A stretch of 64,000 bases of DNA from Topomyia yanbarensis (lineage: Eukaryota; Arthropoda; Insecta; Diptera; Culicidae). The notes below the pieces were generated by a model. That model had not been told where the DNA came from and made no database searches. It was given only the letters and a program-made list of their open reading frames with translations. Of the stretch, positions 1 to 10,952 are shown one piece after another. The position numbers and the translations under genes are program-made. The stretch is taken from the NCBI RefSeq assembly GCF_030247195.1, contig NC_080670.1, positions 160,776,080 through 160,840,079 on the forward strand, read 5' to 3'. Position 1 is the first letter of the stretch. Each line of letters begins with the position of its first letter.

Positions 1-1020
1 AAATTTTGGCGATTACCCAGTGCAGCGCTCTAGCCAGTGTTTCCCCACCGTATTTTTATATCTCGCTGGGTGGTTGATCTACGCCGCCAGCTTTATTGTT
101 TTTCAGCCGACCGATCTCCTCCTTGACTTCTTGGAGATCAGGGGCCGGCAGCCTATCGTCTTCTGCGTGTGCTCCAAGATCCGCTGCCATACCGCCTTTG
201 TCCTCTGCTGCTTCACCGTTGAGGTACTCGTCATAGTACTGCTTCCATCTCTCAATCACCTCACACTCGTTCGTAGGTTGCCGTGTAAGTCCCTGCACAT
301 ATCGGCTTGCGGAACGTAGCCTTTGCGTGAACTGTTCAGTTTCTCGTAGAACTTCCATGTGACGTTTACGCGGTACAGTTGTTCCATCGCTTCGCGATCT
401 CGTTCCCCCTGTTGGCGCTTCTTCCTCCGGAGGACCGAGGTTTGCCTGTTCCGTTCTTGTTTTTATCGCTCCACATTCTGTCTCGTACCGTGCTTCAGCA
501 TCCTCGCGCGTGCTGCATTCTTCTCCTCTATTTCAGAGAAGAATCGCCCGTCGATTAGAACGTGGTCGATTTGGTTTTCGGTGCGTTGGTCAGGTGATCT
601 TCAGGTGGCTTTGTGGATATCTTTGTGGGAAGAAGGTACTTCGGACTACGATGCCATGGGAGGCTGCGAAGTTCACGCATCGTTGGCCGTTGTCATTCGA
701 TACGGTGTGCAAGCTGTTTGGCCCGATTAATTAGCCTCCTACCTCCGTCCTACCTGAGCGTTCTTATCACCGATGACGATTTTCAAGTCCCGTTGCGAAC
801 AGCCGGCGTACACCTCCTCCAGCTTCGCGTATAACGCTTCCTTCCCGTCGTCGGGTCCCATCGTATGGGCAGTGTACGTTGATGATGGTGTAGTTGAAGA
901 AACGGCCTTTGATCCTCGACTTACACAACCTTGCGTTGATCGGAGTCAATCCAATCATGCGTTGACTCATCCTACCCAGCACTACATAGCCGGTTCCCAG
1001 CTCGTTAGTGATATAGCCTA
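1..1020 (-). mobile_element. RTE-like non-LTR retrotransposon fragment, runs off left edge
   Basis: Read on the minus strand, this is the part of a LINE polyprotein from endonuclease into the start of reverse transcriptase. From about 980 down to 770 it encodes an endonuclease-like stretch with the motif GRFFNYTIINVHCPYDGT. A later stretch carries QIDHVLIDGRFFS. Positions 358-56 read as an open 100-residue segment with EIGRLKNNKAGGVDQ, the usual lead-in to an RTE-type RT domain. The last bases on the left continue with an ALHWVI-type motif, so the element extends beyond the window. Stops and frameshifts separate the pieces, so it is a dead copy. Assignment to the RTE/BovB group is from recalled motif similarity and is less certain than the LINE call itself. 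Confidence 0.8.
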
Positions 1021-1108
1021 GTATAAACTGAAATATACTCCATTTTATAACGATTGTTCAAGGCTCAACCATTGAAATGCTCCATTAAAAGTAGTGTCCT
1101 GGTACTAC

Positions 1109-2877
1109 CTACGCACAGTGGGACGAGCCCGGACTTAAGTCCATATGTGAATGTTATGCGATATTCTCGCTAGTATTTTTCTCCTATCAGCTGAGCCATC
1201 AGAGACATTTTTGCGAGATTTTAAGTGATTTGAACGTAAAATGAATTTTTGGCAGCTTTTAAAGGGCGTAATTCAAGTGTTTTTTTGCATAATTTGACCT
1301 TAGGAACTACATACGGTTATTTTCGTTTTTCAAAGAAATGATTGATTTTATGCATTGCATTACTTCACCAAAATTATCGGTGTGATAAAATTACATCATA
1401 AAATCGCCAAAAATAAGTCACTAGTTACTTTTGTTAGTGTTTAGATAACAGTTTGTCATGAATTTTTATTGAATTCAAACTTAAAATGCGATAACAACAA
1501 CGACGCCCGCGAATGCCCGCGATCACGCTATACTCATTCGAAAGCTTTTAATTTTCTCTAAAAAAAACTGTTAATGGAGACGCATGGTTATTACTGATAT
1601 TGAACTTGAATAATCGCTTTATAGCTAGAATAATGACACGAATACATGCACAACTTTCAAATAGTATTGAGAGCATGATCTACACGGGTTTTGCTAGTGA
1701 TCAGGACTAAGAAGCCGAGTGGGAAGTATGTTTTTTTTAGATGGTAGAGGTATTAAGACTGATTGAAAATCAGCAAATATTTTCAACCATCTGAAATAGG
1801 GTATAAAATGTTTCTGGAACTATTTCTTGCTGTCAAATAGAGTGAACACAGTTCAGTTCTAGTCATTTGGTGAGACTATTTTGATCCGAATTTGCATAGC
1901 ACTGACATAGCTTAAGGGTATGCGATATTATCCAAATGAAATAAGTCCATTTTTAAATGAACCATATACACGAAAAAAGGGTTTTGGATTTATTTTCTTT
2001 TATGAAATGAAATAAGCAATCTAAGTAACTTAAAACACGCCTACGAAAAAAAACGTTAATAATCTTGTTGATTAGTGAATGTAATTAAACAATGCACTAA
2101 GATGCTCAAAATGTTTGTTTTGAAAATGATAGAAAATGTAGCTTTCATATCAAGTAAAATTGGGGGTGGGCGTAGCGTAGTTGGTAAATCGATTGCCTTG
2201 TACGCAGCGCACCTGGGTTTGAGTCCCGACCCCACACATAGGGTTAGAAATTTTTCATAAGATTTTTCTAACCCGAAGAGGCGAATGACCTTAAGGTTAA
2301 AACCTCTATAATCGAAATAAAAAAAATATCAAGTAAACCACTAACGAAACAAATGTTCCAAAATTAGTCGAACACATCTTATTTGATTCGTAAAAACAAA
2401 ATAGTCATTTCTAAAACCCCATAATGAGTTGTCAATTAATTCATTTCAATATGGAAAATAAATTCCAAAATTACTATTAAAAAAATCATTATAAAAGACG
2501 AATTACTTACTTTTGAGCCACTCTAATAACTAGTAAAGTTAATTTCTATTTTTATAATTAAAATAGAAATTCAGCGCGCAAAAACTTTTTTAATTTTTTT
2601 TCGCATCTTCACTACAAAATAATTCTTTGAAATTTTTAGTACATGTGTTAATATCAAAAACGATTTAGTAATTAATATACACAAATTTTATAAACGACTT
2701 CGAAAAAATTTTTTTTTAAGACGCCCTAATGAATATTAAACGCTTATTTTTGAAATGTTTTAATATCAAAAATGAATTCAGCGTACCGAAATTTCATAAA
2801 ATCGTCCTATTTAAACCGATACGGCAAAGTTTGGACTTTAGTCCACCTTTTGTTCTAAGCCGTCTCACTGTGCTACG
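1109..2877. mobile_element. Transib-like non-autonomous DNA transposon with 5-bp TSD
   Basis: The element body is 1114-2872. Both ends begin with CACAGTG reading inward (1114-1120; complement at 2866-2872), followed by a matching GRGACGRGC-type stretch and, further in, GGACTTAAGTCCA at the left and TGGACTAAAGTCCA at the right. A 5-bp direct repeat CTACG flanks it (1109-1113 and 2873-2877). Transib transposons, relatives of RAG1, have CACWRTG termini and 5-bp duplications. At the right end CACAGTG is followed by a 12-bp spacer and ACAAAAGGT, which resembles a recombination signal. No transposase reading frame is seen inside, so the copy is non-autonomous. A SINE is nested at 2159-2325. The superfamily is inferred; a 3-bp TSD (TAC) with GCACAGTG ends is the other possible reading. 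Confidence 0.65.
2147..2337 (+). mobile_element. tRNA-derived SINE with 12-bp target-site duplication
   Basis: The SINE body is 2159-2325. An A-box-like sequence (CGTAGCGTAGTTGG, 2171-2184) and a B-box-like sequence (GGTTTGAGTCCC, 2216-2227) have the spacing of an internal RNA polymerase III promoter. The 3' part ends in CCTCTATAATCGAAAT followed by an A-rich tail, a type of 3' end I associate with mosquito SINEs. The perfect direct repeat ATATCAAGTAAA at 2147-2158 and 2326-2337 marks a retrotransposition event. It lies wholly within the Transib-like element, so it inserted later than that element. Confidence 0.9.
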
Positions 2878-5800
2878 TGACAACTGTAGGGTTATTTCAC
2901 ACTAAGAAACCTGCTTGGTTAAGAAAATATTGGAATAGCTAATTTAAATGCGCCACTGCAGAAGATAGTAAAAATTGCAGCATTAGAATTAATAAACCAA
3001 GTGTATTCCACTTCATTTCGGTTATGTCTATGACATTACTTACACCTCTTTTTCAACATTCCGTTCATACTAGCTCGATGGCATCCACCCCGCAGATAGA
3101 CATGTAATCGGCTATCAACGGACATGTAAACAAGATCCCGTCCTCTTTGGTCAATTATTCAACAACCAACCAGGCCATAAATGTTTCGAACGTTTAGAAA
3201 TCAATTACCTCGTCGCGCCCATAAGCGTAGCCAATAGAAATCTGGAATGATTTCCCAATTTGTCATCGTTCCTGCCGGACGGCGATATCGATGAGTAATG
3301 CAAGTTCTGTGCCAACTCGGATGGAAAAATATATATACACACACACAGACACCTCTAGCCTTAGCTCGCGGCAGCACCCGAATGACACAGGACGTTGTAA
3401 ATTTCAATTATCTTCCATCGCAGCACACTCACGGCGCAGTTGGCCAAGCCGACGACACGGGGCAATCCGCACAATGCCTATATGTATACTATTAAAAAAA
3501 AAAGAAAAAAAATACTTTTCGGTGAAATGGAACGAAAACTGAACGTGGTGGAGTGGTTCCGACGCTTTTCGTGCACTTTCCGCCTTCAGGTGAGCCTAGG
3601 ATGCTCCAAAGAACTAACTTAACCGTACTTTGAATGTAAAAATTTGCTTCGAAGCTGTGAAAGTGCAATGTATTGGAAATATCTGCGAATTTGCTAAATT
3701 CTTCACTCCAACAATTTACAATTTCGCGGGAGCAGCCTACCCGGGTCGTCTCCGTGTGGATGAGTGAGAATAAAATTATTCCAAAGGTTACTTCAATTAC
3801 ACGTCCTCCGTCCGCTTGTCGCTGAACATCCGGACGGACCGAAGCAATTTCCGGCGGCTTTCCCCGGAAACTAGTCCCGCTGCGCCTGCAAGTCTAAAAC
3901 TGTCTCGCAAATGGATAGATGGTCAATCGGAAAAGGGGATGCTTCGGGGGCAGAAGACCTAGCAAAGAATTAATTTTTAGATTGACTACCTTGAGCGTTT
4001 CCCGTGTTACCGGGGCCATTTTGTTAAGTGAAACGACCAGATTGAGAAGGGCTGGGTTTATAACTGGAACGAACCGTGGATCATGGAACATATTTGTCCA
4101 CAGAAGCATATTATATGGTTCTTTTGAACTGTGGAAAAAAGGGAAAAACTTTCAGATGGCAAATACTATCGAAAGCAGGGAATGGAAAAGGGTCAAACTG
4201 TTCGATATTGATCGGTGGTATTGTGGACAAAGTAATGGGAAAAAGTGGTCCAGTGATTGTACGCTATTGGTCATAATAATTCTGCTGTCGCTGCTGGCGG
4301 GCGAGAGAAGCACAAACAGTCACAAAAACGGTCCGCTCCTGCAGACAGATGTCGAACAGGATGTTCGCGTTGTTTCTCATTTTTTACTTCGAGACCCCGA
4401 AACAAGGCCGTAGGATGTGCGGGTGAAAAATTATGCTGGAAGTTAATTAAGTTATATCTTGCTTTGAGTGGATCGTCTGTTGATGTTCTGGCCGGCGTCG
4501 GTTCGAGATGACTTTGCTCTGGTCTGCCGGAGATATTTTTTTCTTGGAAAATGGTACAAGGTGTGTTGGTTCAATTAGAGACCCGTTGACTATGGCTGCT
4601 GATGGAAATGGAAATTATACTTCAGCTGTGTACTTTCTTGGAACGATAACGAAGACTTCGGGAAGTACCACGAGCGATGAAGGTAAACATCGCAATGATC
4701 TACAGCGAGTCTGGTAAAACACTTACGTTAATGCAAGGATCCCTTCCGCAAACTGCAAGTGCAAAAAACCTACTTGGATGGGGCGCAAAATTTGAAGATT
4801 GGTGAGTAAAAAATATTGCAAAGTCGGACGGAATTTCGTTGCAAAGTAATTTTCGTTCTAGTAATGTTATAATGTTGTGGTTGATAGTAGAGTGACAAGA
4901 TTTGTTTGTGTTTATTCTATGAATAGAATAAATCTATCGGTACAATTTTTTGGTTTCCCTCAAAGCTTATTCATTTTAATGTTCACCTCACTCGTAACCA
5001 ACAGATAAGTCTCCGCATCCAAAAATAGCCGCTATCGTGGGTAGCCATCAGCCAACCATCCTGATTTCAACCACATTACGTGATCCGCCCAAAACCGGCA
5101 CGCCCGGACTAATTGGTAATTTATATTTTTCATCTCATTATATTTACTGTCCCTTGTCGCACCTTTTTAATTATAGATGTCTCGGTTGGCCGCCTACTTC
5201 CGTTTTCAGGCGTCAGAAAAATCAGGCACAACAGCTGCTTCGGGTTTTGGGCTCGAAACTGTGCTACTTGCCGTCGCGTCCCATCGCGAGGGTGTTTGTT
5301 TCCCTTAGCGAGTTTTTTTTTGCGCCCACCGGTTAAATTTTTCCTAAGCGCCAAATTGCCTGGTCAGAAGAAACGAAATTTTAGAAATGTGTGCTCCGGG
5401 CACAATCACACCGGTTGGCTGGGTGAGATAGAGAAAGGAAAAATGGGATAACAAAACGTCAGCCAACAAAAAAACGGACGGCAGAAATTAATCGACAGTG
5501 TGATCGCGCCTGGGATAATTTTTAATTTCACTCGTTTCTCTGATTGATGTTGAAATTTTATGATTCCTGAGGGCAGGGTTTATCTAATAAAACTTGGACA
5601 GTTCAGGTGTAATAAGGGCCGCCATATTGAAAGCAGGTTTCTGTATTTTTTCCGGGCGAACACTCTTACTATTGCCTGTTTTCTGACCCTTTTCCATTAG
5701 TAAAACACAATAGATTGCGTTTCAGCTAATGCGCAAAATGTAGCATGGACTGAAATCGATCCGGCACGTTTGGTCACAAGTTCAAACCACAATGGATGAA

Positions 5801-6094
5801 TTTGAGGGATTCCATGAAAAATCGGCCGACTACAAAATATGACCGTCACCATTTCGAACGATACTTTGCAGTTATGTTCGGTTTATGAATCTCCATGACT
5901 TTCTCTGACAATTGCACTATTTTGGTACAAGGGCGTAGAAGTTGTTTTCCATCAACAACAAAATTTCATAAAAATTTGAAATATGCCCTTAAAATTTCCT
6001 GAAACTTTCCCGATGACATAAAAGCGACATTGCAAACCTTTTGAAAAATAAAACAAAAACCATATTATTCAACCATAACATCTAATGATTGAAC
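2878..6094. other. No recognisable gene; AT-rich with a mid-GC stretch
   Basis: No protein family, RNA gene or repeat structure was recognised. A 164-codon open frame at 3919-4413 and a 112-codon frame at 5113-5451 have no recognisable motif and may be chance. Positions 3380-3480 and 3780-3900 are richer in GC than their surroundings and could be conserved non-coding or untranslated host sequence, which cannot be decided here. Confidence 0.5.
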
Positions 6095-6922
6095 TAGGGG
6101 GACCCTGGGTTATGAACACCGTGAGAGTAATTCGGACCCCCTCGATTTCGCAGAAAATCGTAAGACTTTCTGACTGTCGTACATATTCGTGGTAACGTTA
6201 TTCTAAAACATTAGTTTTGACAGATGCATCTAATTCTTTGGGTTTTTTAGAAAGGAGACACAACGTGTTTCATTTTTTTTTGCCAACCTCAAAACAAAAA
6301 AATCATTGTAATGGTAAAACCGTGATTAAAGCAACAAATAAAAGTGAAAAAATAACAGGTGAGTGTTTTGGAAAGCTTGAGGCACCTATTTTGTGCAATG
6401 ATTTTTGTTATGGTGAAAACACAGATATTTTCAAAATCCTCACCACTTTTGTGCGAAATGAGCGTACGGGGCTATTCGGACCCTCTATTCCATCAACCAC
6501 CGTTCAGCGGCGTGCAGCAAGGCACACGATTGCACGTAACACAGCAAAGAAAATACATGGTGCTCCAATCGACAGTTGTGACTAACCGGGTTAAGTTTGT
6601 GTAACGTAATTTATTGGCTTTTTAAGGAGTTTCTCCAATAAATATTTCATAGGTAAACTTAATTCCATCGCATTTTTTTTTTAAATTGACGGTCTGAATT
6701 GTCCCGTAGGGAGGTTCGAATTACCCTTACATTGTAAAAGAATGGAAAAATGCAGTTTTTGCAAATCTTTGCCTAGCGCTGCCATTGAGTAGTGCACATG
6801 TACTTTATGTGGCTGAGCATTCAAATTAACAATTAGTACGTTTGATCGACAAATTCTTTCACATCTATTCACCTAATAGGGCGTTTTGTTTTGGTAGGTC
6901 CGAATAGCCGTGGGTTCCTCTA
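6095..6922. mobile_element. Putative MITE, TA-flanked, degenerate terminal inverted repeats
   Basis: The left end after TA (6095-6096) reads GGGGGACCCTGGGTTAT. The complement of the right end before TA (6921-6922) reads GAGGAACCCACGGCTAT, a partial match of 12 of 17 bases. ATTCGGACC-type motifs occur just inside both ends. The internal 122-codon frame at 6217-6585 has no recognised motif. A weakly supported, aged Tc1/mariner- or pogo-type MITE is the best reading. Confidence 0.4.
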
Positions 6923-6938
6923 TATATTTTTGTTTAAA

Positions 6939-7174
6939 CAGGGGCGGATCCAGAATAAAATTTCCTAGTGGATCTGAAATTTTGATTTTCAAATGGACAC
7001 ATTACGTAATACGCAATAACCGCATTCAATAAAAAAAACTTTTAAAAAATTGATTTAAAATGATTTTGAGTTTGAAACTACTTTAAAATTGTAACAAATT
7101 TCCAATTTCTTAATAAGTTGAAAATTTTCGGTGAGCTCAGGACCCCCGGGCCCCTTCTTCTGTATCCGCCGCTG
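6939..7174. mobile_element. hAT-like MITE, 236 bp
   Basis: Terminal inverted repeats are CAGGGGCGGATCCAGAA (6939-6955) and, on the complement, CAGCGGCGGATACAGAA (7158-7174), 15 of 17 identical. CAGNGGCGGAT ends are typical of hAT-type MITEs. The flanking 8-mers (6931-6938 and 7175-7182) match at only four positions, so the expected 8-bp duplication is not clean. The interior is AT-rich and non-coding. Confidence 0.65.
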
Positions 7175-7789
7175 GCTTCAAGTGTTTCAACGTCGACACA
7201 TAGCATCTCAATTTCATATATCGGTCTGTTCCTTCCTCAAGTTAAGACTGTCGGTCCATTGTATGTATATGAAAATCGTAATGTGTATATTATAGACATT
7301 TCCACTATTATATTGAACATAACCAGCCATGGAATAGTATTTTGGACAAATGAGAAATGCACAATTGCACCACTGGGTGGATTAAATCAGATTTTTATAA
7401 TTCAGAAGTACAAATTTTCCATACCTTAATTGATACGTTAAGTTTGTTTATAAATACTTTCATAACGAAACATCGAAATTACTCGAACCTATTAATATGA
7501 GCGGCATAATGCATTTCAATGCAAGTTACGTAAAATAACCGGAATGTACACACAATATTAGTCACCAAGTGTCTAAGGTTCTTAAAATATCCTCAAAGAT
7601 ACATACATTAGCCTTGACTCCTTCTATCAAATTGAGGGCAAATCTAAGGTCGCTTTGTGTAGCTACTTTCAATCACACTTTTCCAATTCCAAACTCCGAC
7701 GAGCTGTCGGAAACAGGAGCGAGGTCATTAAACGGGACAATGCTGCGGTAATTGGAACCGATGAACGTTCTGCGAATTCGTGGAATGAA

Positions 7790-8760
7790 AGGCTCAGTAT
7801 CCCCCGTACTGTCTGTCTAAAAACCAGAAGCGGTGCTCAGAGAGTTAGATCAGAAGCATGTAGAGAAGGCTACAAGAAGCTGTGTAGAGAAGTAGACGCT
7901 CGCCCCTGGGGCAACGTGTACCGTGTCATGTTGGCCAAGATCAAGAGTCCAACGACGTCAGCTGAAATATGCGCTGACAAATTGAAGATAGTGAAGTGTC
8001 CCTTCCCGAAACACGATCCTACGACAAGGCCGCCTACACCGTAAGTCGATGCAGATTTTAGACGGTGGAAATATTGGTGGCAATGGGATCTCCAACGATG
8101 GGTTTCTTATAGTGGCAAAAAGACTGAAAGGGAAGAGAGCTCCTTGTCCAGATGAAGACCGCGATCCTGCCGTTTCCGGACATGTTCAGCTATGGAAATG
8201 CCTTGACGAATTCTACTTCCCGGATAGATGCAATATCCAGAAGATGGGGCTGCTGCTAAAACTACACACCTAGAAAAAATCATGTAAATTTACGTCTCCT
8301 GACCCTGACATATACGAGCATCAAAAATAACTTAGTTTTACATTTGATTCCAATTTTACATGTCGTTGAATTTCGTAAAGCACGTAATTTTACTTCACAT
8401 ATGGCGTTTGTTCTGAATGGTAGTAAGTGTAATTTTATGTCATTGAGCATGTAAAGTGTCTATTTCATGTAAAATTAAACGGAACACGGTTATTTTTCGT
8501 CATTGATTGAATTACGGCTTGTTAAATTGTGTCATGTTTGCAATTACGTCAACGATAAAATTCAGAATTTTTTGGTGTGTAGGGAAGCAACAAGGTGATC
8601 CAGCATCGTACTGGCCTATATGCCTGCTGTATACTCTTGGTAAGCTTCTGGAAAGGGTCATCCTAAACTGGCTGACGAACTACGCTGAACGTGAAAACGG
8701 GCTATCGCAGGGGCAGTTTGAATTGCGAAAAGAGTTTTCAAGAGTATATTGAAGTTAACC
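7790..8760 (+). pseudogene. R1-like LINE ORF2 fragment, copy A, split by a MITE
   Basis: The plus strand encodes the linker and early reverse transcriptase of an R1-clade LINE. Recognisable pieces are REVDARPWGNVYRVMLAKIK near 7890-7950, FPKHDPTTRPPTP near 8005-8040, and, after the inserted element, GDPASYWPICLLYTLGKLLE near 8595-8655, then a NGLSQGQFELRK-type motif to about 8735. The reading frame has stops and shifts between the pieces. The 315-bp MITE at 8265-8579 lies at the point where R1 copies E and D read a LLPKPGKPPGDP-type motif. No 28S rDNA flanks the copy, so it is not at the canonical R1 target. Confidence 0.85.
8263..8581. mobile_element. TA-flanked MITE inside R1 copy A
   Basis: The element is 8265-8579 (315 bp), flanked by TA at 8263-8264 and 8580-8581. 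Its ends are CACACCTAGAAAAAATC and, on the complement, CACACCAAAAAATTCTG. Removing it with one TA brings the interrupted R1 frame back together, which independently fixes both boundaries. Repeated TGTAAAATT-type motifs lie inside. No coding capacity. Confidence 0.85.
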
Positions 8761-8938
8761 GTTATCTGTCCGACGCAGTGCCCGGGTACCTTTTTAGGTT
8801 TCAATTAATGAAATTCCCATGTTTTATCCTTAGCTGGAAATTGAAACTTTGTGACATCTTAGAACTGCACTAATTTAAGCTTTGGGGTTAATAATATTGT
8901 TGATATAGTAAGGGGGAGTGAGGATTTTTTTGACTACG

Positions 8939-9507
8939 TAACGGGCCGACGTGGGTACCTGGGTACCAACAAAACTGTAATACCAATAACTAAGGTAATT
9001 TCCAACCGATTTTGATACTTTTTGTTTTTTTTTTGGATTTGGGAACTCATCCACTTTTGGACTTGGTAAAAATGAATCGGGTTACTTCATTCGGTTCCCG
9101 GGAATCCGGGTTTTGGAACCATTTGGTGATTTGACCCCGGAACGGACATTCCGGAGCAGGTTCCCGTGGGGCCGTGAGTGGCTTTTCCATTCCAATTCAA
9201 TTTTTCAAACTGTCATAGGGTCCCATAACAACAAATAACAGACTTCCGAGACAATTTGAAGAGTTTTTATACTTCTATTGCTAGGACATTATTAAAATTT
9301 ACAAATCATGCCCTAGTACTGGAACATTACTCCAGAAAATCCAGTTTACCAAGAACCAGATCTATTGACCCGGTTCAATTTTACAGAATCAAAAAGTAGA
9401 CGAGTTCTTGAATCCAAAACATCTAAAAGTGTCCAAATCGGTTAAAGGAAGCCATAGTTATGAGCATTTGAATTTGTGGGTACCTGGGTACTTGCGTTGG
9501 CCTGTTA
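8939..9507. mobile_element. TA-flanked MITE with KpnI-rich termini, 565 bp
   Basis: The body is 8941-9505. The left end reads ACGGGCCGACGTGGGTACC and the complement of the right end ACAGGCCAACGCAAGTACC. The similarity continues through TGGGTACC/CAGGTACC and ACAAA. TA lies on both sides (8939-8940, 9506-9507). Each terminus contains two GGTACC or near-GGTACC sites. No coding capacity; probably a Tc1/mariner-type non-autonomous element. Confidence 0.65.
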
Positions 9508-9508
9508 A

Positions 9509-9740
9509 AGGTGTTTTTTGTTGGACACATAACGGTTAAACTAGTTGGATTCTGTTGGAGCAGCGCTGCTAGAGACATTTTTAGTTGACTGTGAAAAACG
9601 AAGTTTTGATATAATTTGGTCGTCTTGCAAAATTATTGAAAACTGATAAATACTTTCAATTTAGACTGGCTTCGACCATCTTTTCCATGAAATTGGGCAA
9701 TTTCAAATATTCTAGGGGAATTCTACTGGGCAGGAAAGGG
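9509..9740. mobile_element. Shortened relative of the TTAA-flanked MITE at 42.5 kb
   Basis: The segment shares dispersed blocks with 42539-42985, including GGATTC(T/C)G(T/A)TGGAGCAG and a TTTTCCATG...AAATATTCTAGG stretch. It ends in GGGCAGGAAAGGG followed by TTGA, comparable with GGGCATGAAAGGG-TTAA in the other copy. It begins at a TTAA (9505-9508) that overlaps the end of the preceding MITE. The left terminus is not a clear match to the family, so the copy is probably truncated. Confidence 0.5.
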
Positions 9741-9959
9741 TTGACAATATGTTAACAGATCGCTTAAAAGTAGCTACCAAGTGTAAGGGTCTTATTGAGC
9801 AACTATTGAATGAACAAATGAATAAAAAAGACAAATGCAGAATACGAATTGGGGATTATGAATAAGCTATCCACGCTAGCCGAAGTGCAATAGGCTATTC
9901 GAGTGCTAAAACAGGTAAGACCGTTGGGAAGCACTGAATTCCAACCGAACTTCAAAAAG

Positions 9960-10840
9960 TTGAGAGTGACGGGCCGTACGAAGCAATCCACAGCATGATC
10001 GAGATAATTCGGGTTGAAAAAGAAATGCCTTCGGATTGGTTGAATGCCGCAATATGCCCTATCTTCAAGAAGGACCTCAAACTCGAGTACAATAACTATA
10101 AAACACTTTCTCTCTCGTCCTATTTAGCAGAGTGCAGACCCTTCTTCGACGACGCAGGTTTGGAGACAAACGACCAACAACGGAGCAGATGTTTAACCTA
10201 CGATAAATTCTAGGAAAATTCCGGAAAGGCTATTTGCGGAGCCACCATCTGTTTATGGATTTCAACGCGGCGTACGATCTAGTGAAATGAAACGAATCTA
10301 TACATTCCGATAAAAATGATTCGTTTGACGCTGGATGGGTCAAAGTCAAGCGTCACAATATCCGGAGATATGTCCGACTTGTTTATTACAATTGGTGGAT
10401 TGAACCAGCAGCTGCGTGAATCTAACTGACTATAAACTCTGACGCGAAAAGATACAGGGTACCTGGTAGAGAACGAGGGTGTCCGAATGGTGTTGTTTTC
10501 GAGGCGGAAATCGATGGGGTACCGGTAACGGGTACGAGTTGAAGGCGCCAATAAATTGAATGTTGTTTCAACACTAACCTTACGTATATAAAATTGTTAT
10601 TCTCATCAGAAATCAAGAGCCTCCCACAAGGGTACAGCCAATAATCGAAAAGACTAGACAAAGGCACAGCGTGACAAAGCTTACCATCGATGGGAGGTAC
10701 AGGCATAGTAATACAGAGGCACCAGTGAACGACCGGCCTCAAAAGCTTCACATGTCGGAGATCATAGTCTCGTTCAAACAAGTCAGGAAGCAGTTGCAGT
10801 GGAGTGAGATTTACAAAAAACACTAAGCAATTGCCAGACT
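9960..10840 (+). pseudogene. RTE-like LINE reverse-transcriptase fragment
   Basis: Plus-strand pieces of an RTE-type RT: EMPSDWLNAAICPIFKKD near 10023-10075 (the finger region before RT), then SHHLFMDFNAAYDLVK near 10240-10290 (motif A with the first catalytic Asp), and a degraded GGLNQQL-type motif near 10395 where family members carry the GLKQGD motif. Stops and shifts interrupt the frame, and no catalytic xADD motif was found. The sequence beyond about 10560 is only weakly recognisable. It appears to be the same broad family as the fragment at the left edge of the window, but on the opposite strand. Confidence 0.7.
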
Positions 10841-10907
10841 GGCACCACTTATTCGAGCAAGAACAACGCTATTCGTGCGACGCTTCACCTGAAGATCGCG
10901 ACGAGAT

Positions 10908-10952
10908 GAAGCATTACGGATGTATCTCACACAGATACATCCATAATGCTTC
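10908..10952. repeat. Near-perfect 20-bp hairpin with 5-nt loop
   Basis: Left arm 10908-10927 (GAAGCATTACGGATGTATCT) and right arm 10933-10952 pair at 19 of 20 positions around the loop CACAC. The pairing stops sharply at the outer ends. No run of T follows, so there is no sign of a Pol III terminator. Confidence 0.8.

Noticed and set aside
2165..2260. Possible genuine tRNA gene
   Set aside because: A and B boxes are present, but the sequence does not fold into a cloverleaf acceptor pairing, and it has a SINE tail and a 12-bp TSD.
3919..4413. 164-codon open reading frame in a non-repeat region
   Set aside because: No recognisable domain and no supporting splice or regulatory context; the opposite strand is also partly open here. 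Length alone is not convincing in 64 kb.
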